Source: an uncultured Oscillospiraceae bacterium (GTDB lineage: Bacteria; Bacillota; Clostridia; Oscillospirales; Oscillospiraceae). Taken from it: a DNA stretch of 64,000 bases. Under the pieces are notes generated by a model. The model ran no database searches. It saw only the letters and a list, made by a program, of their open reading frames with translations, and was not told where the DNA came from. The position numbers and the translations under genes are program-made. Positions 27,390-36,424 of the stretch are shown here, piece by piece (the stretch's first letter is position 1; each line of letters begins with the position of its first letter). The stretch is from the NCBI GenBank assembly GCA_950097245.1, contig CATNCS010000002.1:1-64000 (forward strand), given 5' to 3'.

Positions 27390-28621
27390 TAACCGACTTG
27401 TCCAAATTGTTTCACAGCTTCCGCAGTTTTTTCCAGACATGTCCCAGCACAGCCTTGAAGCAACGACCGGCTGGTTTCGCTCAGCGGCACGTCAGAGCGG
27501 CACAGGCCGTAGTCGTCGGGAGTCATATGCCACGGTTTAAGCAGCTTCGGATACCGGCTGTGCAGCTGCGCCGCGATGGACAGGCCCTTCCCGTCAAAAT
27601 CCCCGGAATAGAACAGCTCCATACCCTCCGACGTCAGAAGGTCCAACAGCCGCAACGCCGCCACCGAGGGCTGGCCAGAGGTGCAGATCAGCGGGGAATG
27701 AAACTGTGCGGAGCGGTCACAGAGCTGGGTGAACACCATCTCATTTTCCACAATGTAGGCCCGTCCTGATAGGCTGCGCGCCCCGGTCAGCCCGGACAGA
27801 CTGGAGAGGGACAGAGTACATATTTCACGGGCCTGGCGGAACAAACGGTAAGCGGGGTGCTCCTCTGCTCCCACATAGAGGACGAGCCCCGTCTGCGTGA
27901 CCAGGCTGGAGATGCTGTCGCATAAGATCCCATTTTCATAGTACAGGCCGTCTCTCTGCTCCGCATTTTCCGGATATTTCTGGTGGGAACTAAAAGCCAG
28001 CAGGTACAAAAACAGCTTGCCGCACAGCGTCCCGCTGTCCAGCGCGTGGGGATCGGAGGTGACCTGGGCGCTGAGCACAGCCAGGCGGACTGCCTCTTGG
28101 GGGCGCTGTTCCAGCCAGTCAAGGCTTCGGCATGCCCGGATCAGACTGCGTTTTGTTCCCTCCAAATCTTTCGCGGCCTCACGGCGGAGCAGTTGATACC
28201 CTCCGCCCTGCGTCTCCTTCAAGGTTTGCAGCCATCGATGGCAGGTATCGCTGTCTGCCTGTTCCGATACCTGTGCGAGCATGGCGGAAAAACGGCTGTT
28301 TTCCCCTTCACGCAGTTCGTTTCTGGTTTTGATCTCCGTGTCGAAGTAGCGCTCCAGCACTTCTTTCAGCGAGACCCCCTGGAAAGAGGTCTGCTGGAGC
28401 GCCGCCTCAAACTGGGCGGTCTGAAACTGAAGCGGCGGGGAAAAGGGGCGGCCAAAGATGCCCCGGGCGGCGTCGCACTCCTCCTGGGTAGCGTCGGCCA
28501 ACCGGACAATGCCCGCCGGGCGGCCAAAGCTGCGGTATTTTTTCAGCAGCTCTGTCATAATGCGACGGTATCCGGGCCGGGATCGAAAATAGGCCGCGCA
28601 GGCCCTGGCCTGTTCGCTCAT
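27338..28621 (-). CDS. jetD: Wadjet JetD-like (TIGR02679/DUF2399-like) toprim-type nuclease subunit
   Basis: Start MSEQARACAAYFRSRPGYRRIMTELLKKYRSFGR; YSGDFDGKGLSIA toprim-like motif; ATGA overlap with jetC. Confidence 0.85.
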   Translation of the reverse strand: MSEQARACAAYFRSRPGYRRIMTELLKKYRSFGRPAGIVRLADATQEECDAARGIFGRPFSPPLQFQTAQFEAALQQTSFQGVSLKEVLERYFDTEIKTRNELREGENSRFSAMLAQVSEQADSDTCHRWLQTLKETQGGGYQLLRREAAKDLEGTKRSLIRACRSLDWLEQRPQEAVRLAVLSAQVTSDPHALDSGTLCGKLFLYLLAFSSHQKYPENAEQRDGLYYENGILCDSISSLVTQTGLVLYVGAEEHPAYRLFRQAREICTLSLSSLSGLTGARSLSGRAYIVENEMVFTQLCDRSAQFHSPLICTSGQPSVAALRLLDLLTSEGMELFYSGDFDGKGLSIAAQLHSRYPKLLKPWHMTPDDYGLCRSDVPLSETSRSLLQGCAGTCLEKTAEAVKQFGQVGYQELLIPSLETDLTKTP

Positions 28622-31600
28622 AGGCTGTCCTCCAGAGTTCGCTGTTTGCCGTTCCAGTGGTAACGCAGGATGGTGACCACCGGGGCGTTGGGCGGGTGGT
28701 GCATCTCGGCGATATCCAGATCGGGTACACAGGCATAGCAGCCCCATAGTGCCTGGGAGTTGATGATGTAGTCGAAGCCCAGAATTCCCATCAGTTCAAA
28801 CATGGCGCTGATATTCTGGTCGTCCACACCGGCAAAGGCCTCGTCCAGGGCCAGAAGCCGGGGACAGGCTTCCCCACCCTTTTGATATTGAGCGGAGACA
28901 GCGGCGAATAAGGGCACATACATGGCCATAGCCTTTTCCCCGCCGCTGAACCGGTTGAACACCCGGTCGGAGAGCTCCTTTTTTCCGTCCTCTCCCCGCT
29001 GGTAAAACAGGCGGAACTCATACCAGCCCCGGTAGTCCAGAACGGAGCGAATCAAATCGGCGTAATTGACCGATATCCCCTGCACATGGGCCTCCTCCCG
29101 GGCACGCTTGACCTTGTTTCGGAAATGGGAAGAGACCTTCTGGCTGTCCTCCGGCGTGAGCAGGGCCCGATCCTTGTTCAGCAGTGTGACCAGATACGCG
29201 GTGTCCAGCTCCCCGTCCCCCTCCGACTTTTTCTCCTTCCAGTCCAGGCTGAAGGTCAGCCCCATGGAGGTGGTCAAGGTAGCCATCAGGGAAGTCATAT
29301 CCCGGACCCACCGGCCGCTCTCCTCGATGCGGGCGCGCAGCTTGTGGCTGATGGTCTCGGTCAGGATATTTTCAAACAGCTCCCGGTCCCGGTCCTCCAG
29401 AATGCTTCCGGTAGAGTCGATGTCGGCCTGGAGGGACTGAATAAAATCGTAGAGGGAGAGCTCCTTTCCACCCTTTTTCAGCAGGATGCACAGGCGCTGC
29501 CGAAGGTGAACGGTGTGGTTGGGAGCCTCAAAAACCAGCCTGATTTCGGGGTGGTAGCTCAAGAGGCTGTTGTTTGACCTCTCATAGTTTCTGCGCAGAG
29601 CGTCCGCCATGTGCTCCGGCGTATAGCCCCGGTCGGCGGGCTGGATTTTACTTGCCGCCTGCCGGGCGCGCTCCTCCAGGTCCGAGGTTTCATCCAGCCC
29701 GGAGAAACCCAGTTCCAGGTCCTCCAGGAAGTAACGCTCTGTGTCCTGTTCCTCCAGAGTGGCATCCAGAAGTTTCTGCTTTCTCTGTTTCAAAGTTTCG
29801 CTGGAAGTTTTCAGTTCTACCTCCAGGGCGGCACACATCTCCCCCGCCTCCCGGTTTTCCCGGTCCTGGCGATCAATCTCATCCTCTAATTCCGCCAGGC
29901 GGCGGGCACGAGCCTGGTTCTCCGGCCGATCCAGATAGGCTTGCAGCTCATCCACGGTCGATTGGCTGACCTGCATCGAACGTCGGACTGCTTCGTTCTC
30001 CTTTCTCCGATCTGACGCAAGGTCCCGCTGCTCGTCGATGGTATCCTGTTCGCTTTCCATGGAGCGGACTGCGTAATCCAGCTTCTGGCGGCTGTGCTCC
30101 AGGTCGTTCAGGGTATCCCGATAGCTGGCGGCGGCCCTCTGGGCCTCCTCATAGTCCGGGATGGTCCGTTCATAGGGCAGGCCGGCGCTGAGGCTGATGC
30201 ATTTTTCTTCCAGCGCGGACCAGGCTTGTTTTGCCGCCTGCTCGGCGGCCAGCTTCTGCTTCTGCTCCTCCTCGGCCTGCCGCAGCTCCCGGCGAGCCTG
30301 CTCCAGCAACGCCAGCGCCTGATCCAGTTCTTCGGCGGCCGGTATCCGGGAGCGTTCCCCCTCCAGCTGCTCCAGCCGTCTGGTATGCTCCGAAACTTCG
30401 GACTGTGCCGCCTGTATTTTTGCGGCCAGCTGTTCCAGCCGTCCCTCCAATTCGCGAATCTGCCGCTGCCGGTTGGCCGCCCGGGCGGCGGCGCCCACAA
30501 ACCCGGCGGGAACTTCGGCGTGACTGCGGCCCCGGATCATACCGCAGCGGAACCGGCCGTCAGGGAGCAGGGCGGTCTCGGCGCTGAGGTCGGCCTGAGA
30601 TATCCCCCGCAGACAGGCGGCGGCCTCGCTGGGAAAACGCCCCGTGGCGTCGGGGACCAGGCCCTGGACCGGCTGCTCCACGGCGAGGCCGGGAAGCAGG
30701 AAGCGGTCCGGGTATTCCTCCAGCAGCTCCTTGACCGCGGGCAGATGCTCCTCCGGGACTACCAAGGCGTCCAGCAGGCCGGCGTCGGCCAACTGAGTCT
30801 CCAGCAGATCCCGCTCCTCTTGAGAGAGCTCGGGCGCAAAGTCCACCAGTTCATAGAAAGGGGCACAGGGAATGCCCCGCAGCATCAGTTGAAGACGGGC
30901 GGCTTGGATTTGTTCCCGTCTGGGTGGGATAGGCTCCGGTTGAGCCTTGAGCTGCTTTAATTCCCGTTCCTGTTCCTTTTGCTCCTCAAGCAAGGTGTTC
31001 AGGACATTTTCCGCCCGCAGAAGCTGTGTCTGAAGGGCTGACTCGCAAATGCGGGTACATTCATTGACCCTGTTCAGGATGGGGCCCCAATCCGCCAAGG
31101 TGCGGTAAATGGTAAGGGCCCGCCGAATCTCCTGCCAGACTTCCTGGGAAATCACCAGCTGGGTATTTTGATCCAGCCAGCGGGTGAAGGCCTCCAACAG
31201 CTTGTCACGCTCCTCCCGCTCCTGGGTCTGGGCATCCCGGAATACGATCTGGGCCTCCCGCACAGAGACACTGGCCTGGTCTGCAGCCTGACAGGCGCTG
31301 TCGTAGATGCCTCTGGCCTCCTGGGCCTTTTGCAGGGCTCGTAAAACATCCTCGATCTGCCGGCTCCGCTGGCGAAGGGCGGCGAGAAGGGGCCGCTGAT
31401 CCCCATTCAGCCGTTCCGCCTGAATATCGCGGACGTAGCAATCGTGTTCTTGTCCTAAAACAAGGAGGTCGTTTTGATCGTTCAATTCACGCAGATGCTG
31501 GCGTGTCCCGGCCCGTGCGTCGTCACAGTCCCGGGTCAAGGTCCGCAGACTGGTCTCCCGCTTGGATATCCCGTCCTCCAGCCTTTGGAGCTGGTCCTCT

Positions 31601-32664
31601 CCCTGCCTCAGCTGGCTTGCCAGCCGGTCACAGCTCTCTTGCGCCTGTTTCAACTGGTCACGCTTGGCGGACAGATCATCGTCCCCCATAGCCGCCCGCT
31701 GGGCCTTTGCCTGCTCCAGCCGGGTGCCCGACTGCCGTCTCCGTTCCGACTGCTCCTCCAGCCGCCGCTCCAGATTGCCACGGAGGCCCTCCGCGTCCCG
31801 CAGCTGATTGCGCAGACGCTGTGTGGTCCCCCGGGCATCCAGATAGGCCTGGCCCTTGCGGCCCAGAATGTACTGGTTGTACCGGTTATATTCGGTCCGG
31901 ATGATCCTGGCGCTCTGCATGGCCGCCTGGTAGCCGTGGAGGGTATCCTCCAGATTGTCCATCTGTTCCATAGTGCTGACCATAGCGGACAAATCGTCAT
32001 CTGTCAGCACCTGAAGGGACAGATTTAAGAGCTTCTTTACCTCTGTTGGACGGAAATCCTTGGACAACTTGGGCGCCCGCACCATGATCAGCAGCTGAAC
32101 CAGCTGGTCATACTGCCGGATATCCTCAAACCTGAAAATCTGGTCGTTGACCATTTCTTTGTATTTTGTAGGACTCTCCGCCCAACAGCTGGGATCATCG
32201 AAAAATTTATGAAGCTTCTGCTTGCTGAGGGGCAGGTTTTGTCCTCCCATTTTTTCGTACAGCTGGAGGCCGCCCGGACCGATCCGCCGTCCGTCCCGGA
32301 GACAGAAGCCCCAGAAGTCGATCCCCTTTCCCCGCTGGGCCCGCATCCCCACGCCGATGGTCCGGTACTCCTCCGTGCCGGGCTTTCGAAACTCCAGATA
32401 CAGATAACCGGTGGACTCCTCCCGTTCGTTGTCGCCCAGCAGGTAGAACTCCATCTTGCGGTCCCGGGAGCCGAAGGGGTCCAGCCGCTCCGGGCGCTTG
32501 TCTCCGTCCAGGATGAAGGGAACAAAGCTCTGGGTGGTGATGGATTTTCCGGCGGCGTTGTTGCCCCGCAGCAGGATATGGCCGTCCTGGAGGGGAAACT
32601 CCTCCTGGTCATACAGCCAGAAATTGAGAAAGCCCAGCTTATTCATCTTCCAGCGGCTCATCAT
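28618..32664 (-). CDS. jetC: Wadjet JetC-like SMC/MukB-type ATPase (TIGR02680-like)
   Basis: Walker A GNNAAGKS, signature FSGGEKAM, Walker B LLALDEAFAGVDD, long coiled coils; ATG at 32664 (or 32661) preceded by GGAGG. Confidence 0.9.
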   Translation of the reverse strand: MMSRWKMNKLGFLNFWLYDQEEFPLQDGHILLRGNNAAGKSITTQSFVPFILDGDKRPERLDPFGSRDRKMEFYLLGDNEREESTGYLYLEFRKPGTEEYRTIGVGMRAQRGKGIDFWGFCLRDGRRIGPGGLQLYEKMGGQNLPLSKQKLHKFFDDPSCWAESPTKYKEMVNDQIFRFEDIRQYDQLVQLLIMVRAPKLSKDFRPTEVKKLLNLSLQVLTDDDLSAMVSTMEQMDNLEDTLHGYQAAMQSARIIRTEYNRYNQYILGRKGQAYLDARGTTQRLRNQLRDAEGLRGNLERRLEEQSERRRQSGTRLEQAKAQRAAMGDDDLSAKRDQLKQAQESCDRLASQLRQGEDQLQRLEDGISKRETSLRTLTRDCDDARAGTRQHLRELNDQNDLLVLGQEHDCYVRDIQAERLNGDQRPLLAALRQRSRQIEDVLRALQKAQEARGIYDSACQAADQASVSVREAQIVFRDAQTQEREERDKLLEAFTRWLDQNTQLVISQEVWQEIRRALTIYRTLADWGPILNRVNECTRICESALQTQLLRAENVLNTLLEEQKEQERELKQLKAQPEPIPPRREQIQAARLQLMLRGIPCAPFYELVDFAPELSQEERDLLETQLADAGLLDALVVPEEHLPAVKELLEEYPDRFLLPGLAVEQPVQGLVPDATGRFPSEAAACLRGISQADLSAETALLPDGRFRCGMIRGRSHAEVPAGFVGAAARAANRQRQIRELEGRLEQLAAKIQAAQSEVSEHTRRLEQLEGERSRIPAAEELDQALALLEQARRELRQAEEEQKQKLAAEQAAKQAWSALEEKCISLSAGLPYERTIPDYEEAQRAAASYRDTLNDLEHSRQKLDYAVRSMESEQDTIDEQRDLASDRRKENEAVRRSMQVSQSTVDELQAYLDRPENQARARRLAELEDEIDRQDRENREAGEMCAALEVELKTSSETLKQRKQKLLDATLEEQDTERYFLEDLELGFSGLDETSDLEERARQAASKIQPADRGYTPEHMADALRRNYERSNNSLLSYHPEIRLVFEAPNHTVHLRQRLCILLKKGGKELSLYDFIQSLQADIDSTGSILEDRDRELFENILTETISHKLRARIEESGRWVRDMTSLMATLTTSMGLTFSLDWKEKKSEGDGELDTAYLVTLLNKDRALLTPEDSQKVSSHFRNKVKRAREEAHVQGISVNYADLIRSVLDYRGWYEFRLFYQRGEDGKKELSDRVFNRFSGGEKAMAMYVPLFAAVSAQYQKGGEACPRLLALDEAFAGVDDQNISAMFELMGILGFDYIINSQALWGCYACVPDLDIAEMHHPPNAPVVTILRYHWNGKQRTLEDSL

Positions 32665-33796
32665 CCCCCACCTCCCCGGGTTCATTTTGATAAGAGGCGG
32701 GGTAATTCCCCACCAGTTTCCCCACAGCCGGATAGAGCAGGATATCTCCGTCCAGCTCCTCCAAAAACATCCAACTGGCCATATAGGCGGTCAGTTCCTG
32801 GCAGATACGTTCCAAGGAACAAGCGCGCAGCTGAGAGCCCCAGCCGTTCCCGCACCGGGCCCGGCATTGTTCGATCTCATGGCAGAATTCCCGGCGGCTG
32901 AGCAGCACGGTGTCGTCCGCCCGGCGGGGGTAGATGCCCTGTACGATCTGCTCCCTCAGCTGGGCACACAGCAGCCGCGCAACATCGGACAGCGCCCGGG
33001 TCCCGGGATAGGTCATCCCGCAGCGCTCCCCCTCGGACAGGAGGAAGAACGCGCCGTTTTTGTAGAGATGAAGCTCCCCATTGAGAAACTGGTCCAGGTT
33101 CCGGCCGACAGCGCCGCGCTGATTTTTGATGTAGTCGTAATCGCTCTGGGTCTGGTCAGAGCAGTAGAGGCCGGGGGCCAGCGCCAGCTGCCGGTAGACC
33201 CGCCGCCGGCGCTGTTCGGTCTCGTCCCCCTCCCAGGAGAAGGCCTCAAAATCCTCAATGGACCGGCACTCCATGATATCCCGGCCAAAGTGCACCGGAA
33301 AATGCCGGGACAGGCCGGTATTTTCATAGAGCACCTCTTGATTCTGGTCACTGCCGAAGAGGGCGCTGTTCCCGTCGTAGACCAGCACCAGGCCTACCTC
33401 CTGGACATACTGGAGGACCCGGACCAGCGACTTGCGGTGGGGAAACCTGGTCCAGTCCACCGGCTGCACCTCACCGAGAAAGGTCTCCACCGCCTGGGTC
33501 AGGGAGGAGAGTAGGAAAGGCGCACCGTCGTCCAGGTCGGCCAGAAACAGCAGAACGGCGCACAGCAGGCAGTAGTCCAGCGGCTCCTGAAAGGACTGGA
33601 TCCCCATCCAGGGCATGGCCCTGGGCGGCACCTTCTCCAGCTTCACCACATATTCGTTGACCACCAGATTCCAGCCCAGCAGCTCGTTGACAAGCCTGCG
33701 GAAGTCAGGCAGAGCCCGTTTCAGACTGAAATAGAGCTCCCGGTCCTCCGCCCGGGTGACCCAGAACCGATCCAGCAGGGCGCGAAATTCATACAT
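32639..33796 (-). CDS. jetB: Wadjet JetB-like protein (TIGR02678-like)
   Basis: MYEFRALLDRFWVTRAEDRELYFSLKRALPDFRRLVNELLGWNLVVN; start 33796 with AGGAGG at 33803-33808. Confidence 0.85.
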   Translation of the reverse strand: MYEFRALLDRFWVTRAEDRELYFSLKRALPDFRRLVNELLGWNLVVNEYVVKLEKVPPRAMPWMGIQSFQEPLDYCLLCAVLLFLADLDDGAPFLLSSLTQAVETFLGEVQPVDWTRFPHRKSLVRVLQYVQEVGLVLVYDGNSALFGSDQNQEVLYENTGLSRHFPVHFGRDIMECRSIEDFEAFSWEGDETEQRRRRVYRQLALAPGLYCSDQTQSDYDYIKNQRGAVGRNLDQFLNGELHLYKNGAFFLLSEGERCGMTYPGTRALSDVARLLCAQLREQIVQGIYPRRADDTVLLSRREFCHEIEQCRARCGNGWGSQLRACSLERICQELTAYMASWMFLEELDGDILLYPAVGKLVGNYPASYQNEPGEVGDDEPLEDE

Positions 33797-35276
33797 GGCC
33801 GGCCTCCTCAAAGATCAGCACGCAGCTTGGCATGGTCAGTACCCCGTCGGTACACCTGAGCCGGCAGGTTTGGTTTCCCCGCTTTTTCAGCGTGTAGGAC
33901 TGGCCGTACTGGGTCTGCCCCCGCTTGTCTGGACTGAGGTTGGCCAGCGCTACCCAGGACAGAAACACCGTGCGCACAGCGGGGGAGACGGGGGTATCCA
34001 GCGCGGCCAGGTCCAGCCTTCCGTCCCGGATATGCCCCATGACCTCCTGCCGTAGGGCCCGCTCCTCCTCCAGAATTTTCTGCCGCTGGGCTGCCTTTTC
34101 GGCGCTCTTGTCCGCAAAGCCGGTGCGGTCCATCCGGGGCTTGTAGGTCCGTGTCCGGGGCACGAGGAGATAGTCCATGGGAGGCTCATCATAGGGACTC
34201 AAGTCAATGCGCTCCGAGTTTCGGATGTGGTCAAAGGAAAAGTGCCGGGCCTGCTGGGCACCAAACACCAGTGCGGAGAGGCGGTGGCCCTCCTCCACCG
34301 TCTGAAATCCGGCGAACAGGGTGAGCAGGTGCCTCAGCTCCGCCTTGTTGCTCACACCCATATTCTCCATCTGTACCAGTAGCGCCGCATTCTGCACCGC
34401 CCTGCGGATGACTTCGTTGGTGACGTTCAGCACCTGTCGGGCGGCGGGATCGCTGCCGGTGAACCAATCGGCCAGCGACTGCCAGACGCCCTGGTTTCGG
34501 ATTTGCAGCTCAGCTCTCCAATTAGATGATTGTTCAGACTGGGGGCGGGGAATCTCCAGCTCACTGCGCTGGACCAGGTCCAGAATATGCGCGGCCTGTT
34601 CCGGAGAAATTTTTTCCAGCTGCGCCCCGATCTGCGCGGCGCTGTGCTGGAGGTCCTGAATAAAATCCTCCAGGTAGCGGACAAGATTCTGTTTATAGAC
34701 AATGAAATCCACCGATCTCATCTGCATTTCCATGCCGGGACCGTAGAACTCCCGGAGGAAATCCTGATGGTTCTGGCTCAGCCGCTGAAAGTCCTCCTGC
34801 AGGTCCTGCCACCAGGCGTTGACCTCCCGGAGGGGCAGGTCGTCCAGCTGTTCCGCCTTGTATAGATCTTCCCGAATACGGCGGAATGGGCTGGCGGAGA
34901 GACCGGCGGTCCGGGTGGACAGATTTTCCAGCGTAATGGTCAGCCGCTCGACCTCAATGGCCGTCTGGGACATCATGTATTGAAACTGCCGGTTTTTGAA
35001 CTCGGCGATGGTACGGGGCTTGCGGGGGTCCTGAATTGGCGTGAGGTTTTTCCACTTGACCAGCTGCTGGAGGTCAAGAGCCAACTGTTCAGGAGTATAT
35101 TGGGCAAACACAGCCTGCTCCCGCAGCAGGATCAGAACCGTGTCCCGGTCCATCTGGTAGTGCATCTTCTGATGTTCCAGATAGAAGATACGCATGATCG
35201 TTCGATAGACCCTGTAGTTATCCGCCGAGAGATATTTCGTCTCTGATACGCTATCTAACAAGTCGGCTTGCAGCAT
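33789..35276 (-). CDS. jetA: Wadjet JetA-like protein (TIGR02677-like)
   Basis: 495 aa; YRVYRTIMRIFYLEHQKMHYQMDRDTVLILLRE; first gene of four-gene overlapping cluster. Confidence 0.85.
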   Translation of the reverse strand: MLQADLLDSVSETKYLSADNYRVYRTIMRIFYLEHQKMHYQMDRDTVLILLREQAVFAQYTPEQLALDLQQLVKWKNLTPIQDPRKPRTIAEFKNRQFQYMMSQTAIEVERLTITLENLSTRTAGLSASPFRRIREDLYKAEQLDDLPLREVNAWWQDLQEDFQRLSQNHQDFLREFYGPGMEMQMRSVDFIVYKQNLVRYLEDFIQDLQHSAAQIGAQLEKISPEQAAHILDLVQRSELEIPRPQSEQSSNWRAELQIRNQGVWQSLADWFTGSDPAARQVLNVTNEVIRRAVQNAALLVQMENMGVSNKAELRHLLTLFAGFQTVEEGHRLSALVFGAQQARHFSFDHIRNSERIDLSPYDEPPMDYLLVPRTRTYKPRMDRTGFADKSAEKAAQRQKILEEERALRQEVMGHIRDGRLDLAALDTPVSPAVRTVFLSWVALANLSPDKRGQTQYGQSYTLKKRGNQTCRLRCTDGVLTMPSCVLIFEEAGHV

Positions 35277-35516
35277 AATCCACCTGCCTTTTACGTTCCA
35301 ATTCGTTCTTTCGACTTAATTGTACTATATCTGCTTGGATATTACAATCATATATTCCATTTTCCACTTCATATAGTTTGATGGAGGCGATTTTAATGAA
35401 AAGCCCGGTCTTAATTATAAGTGAATCCCATCTGCCGCTGCGTAAGTTCGATGTTAAGAAAATTCATGGGGTTGTCACAGCTTGGCTGACAGGAAAGATG
35501 CAAAAATGATGAAAAA

Positions 35517-35539
35517 CGGGACAACACTGTGTTGTCCCG
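35517..35539 (-). terminator. Terminator of the toxin-antitoxin unit
   Basis: CGGGACAACAC t GTGTTGTCCCG, followed on minus strand by TTTTTCATCATTTTTG. Confidence 0.7.
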
Positions 35540-35552
35540 CCGATGATTCCAG

Positions 35553-35882
35553 TTATAAATTGTGATCTTGAATCCTTTTATGAGCAATATGGTAAACCTC
35601 GTCATCTTTGCGCACACCAATCACAATCAGCACCATATAGCCCTTTTCACGGATAAGCTGATAGACCATGCGCAATTCGGCACCGCACAGCTTGACCTTG
35701 AGGAATCCGGTCAGTTGTGTATTGTCTTTGTTTCCCAGTCGTTTTCCATATCCTTCCTCTGTATCTGGCAGAGAATTCGTTCTTACTTTTTCGACGGCTT
35801 TTTTGACTAAAATTCTCTGCCTCCCATCCAAAGCCCGAAAATCATCCAGGACCTCGGGCAAATATCTGACTTCCCATTTCAT
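35553..35882 (-). CDS. RelE/ParE-family type II toxin
   Basis: 109 aa; MKWEVRYLPEVLDDFRALDGRQRILVKKAVEKV...LRMVYQLIREKGYMVLIVIGVRKDDEVYHIAHKR. Confidence 0.88.
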   Translation of the reverse strand: MKWEVRYLPEVLDDFRALDGRQRILVKKAVEKVRTNSLPDTEEGYGKRLGNKDNTQLTGFLKVKLCGAELRMVYQLIREKGYMVLIVIGVRKDDEVYHIAHKRIQDHNL

Positions 35883-36202
35883 TCAAACTCCACCTCGGAT
35901 ATGTCAGCATAGTCTGCAGAAGAAAGCCCCAGGGCCTCATCAATTTGACGGTCAGAGAGCAGCCTGGCGGGGTCAAAATGAGACATCCGTGCGGATGCCT
36001 CCGCCAGCAGGCGGGCGTCGTTTACCTCGTCCATGAGGCGTACATATTCCTCCGGAGACATAAGGACACACTCAGCGCTGTTGTTTTTCATCACGACTTT
36101 TGCACCATAACGCTTGACATCTTCAAAGATTCTGCCGGCGAGACCTTTATTAAACAGAGAAATAGAAACAGTATTTTCAATTGCTCCACGAATTGCATCC
36201 AT
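35879..36202 (-). CDS. Phd/RelB-like antitoxin
   Basis: MDAIRGAIENTVSISLFNKGLAGRIFEDVKRYGAKVVMKNNSAECVLMSPEEYVRL; overlaps toxin start. Confidence 0.85.
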   Translation of the reverse strand: MDAIRGAIENTVSISLFNKGLAGRIFEDVKRYGAKVVMKNNSAECVLMSPEEYVRLMDEVNDARLLAEASARMSHFDPARLLSDRQIDEALGLSSADYADISEVEFE

Positions 36203-36310
36203 TTTGTTTACGCTCCTTTGTAGTATTATTATACGTGCAAGCAGCAAATATATCAATAAATTTGCCAATATATTTACTGCTTCATATTATTTTATTTACG
36301 CTTCATATGA

Positions 36311-36350
36311 TTTAAATGCCTTTGCCGTTGTATCGGCAAAGGCATTTAAA
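36311..36350. repeat. Perfect 17-bp inverted repeat in divergent TA/recombinase intergenic region
   Basis: TTTAAATGCCTTTGCCG-ttgtat-CGGCAAAGGCATTTAAA. Confidence 0.8.
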
Positions 36351-36424
36351 ATAATTTCTTGCCATGCAGCTGCTCATAGGGTATGATGATACCGAGCAGT
36401 TACGCCTTGAAGGAGGTGTAACAA

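Noticed and set aside
28618-32664. JetC as SbcC/Rad50 repair ATPase
   Set aside because: Neighbouring JetA/B/D-like genes and absence of an SbcD nuclease favour Wadjet.
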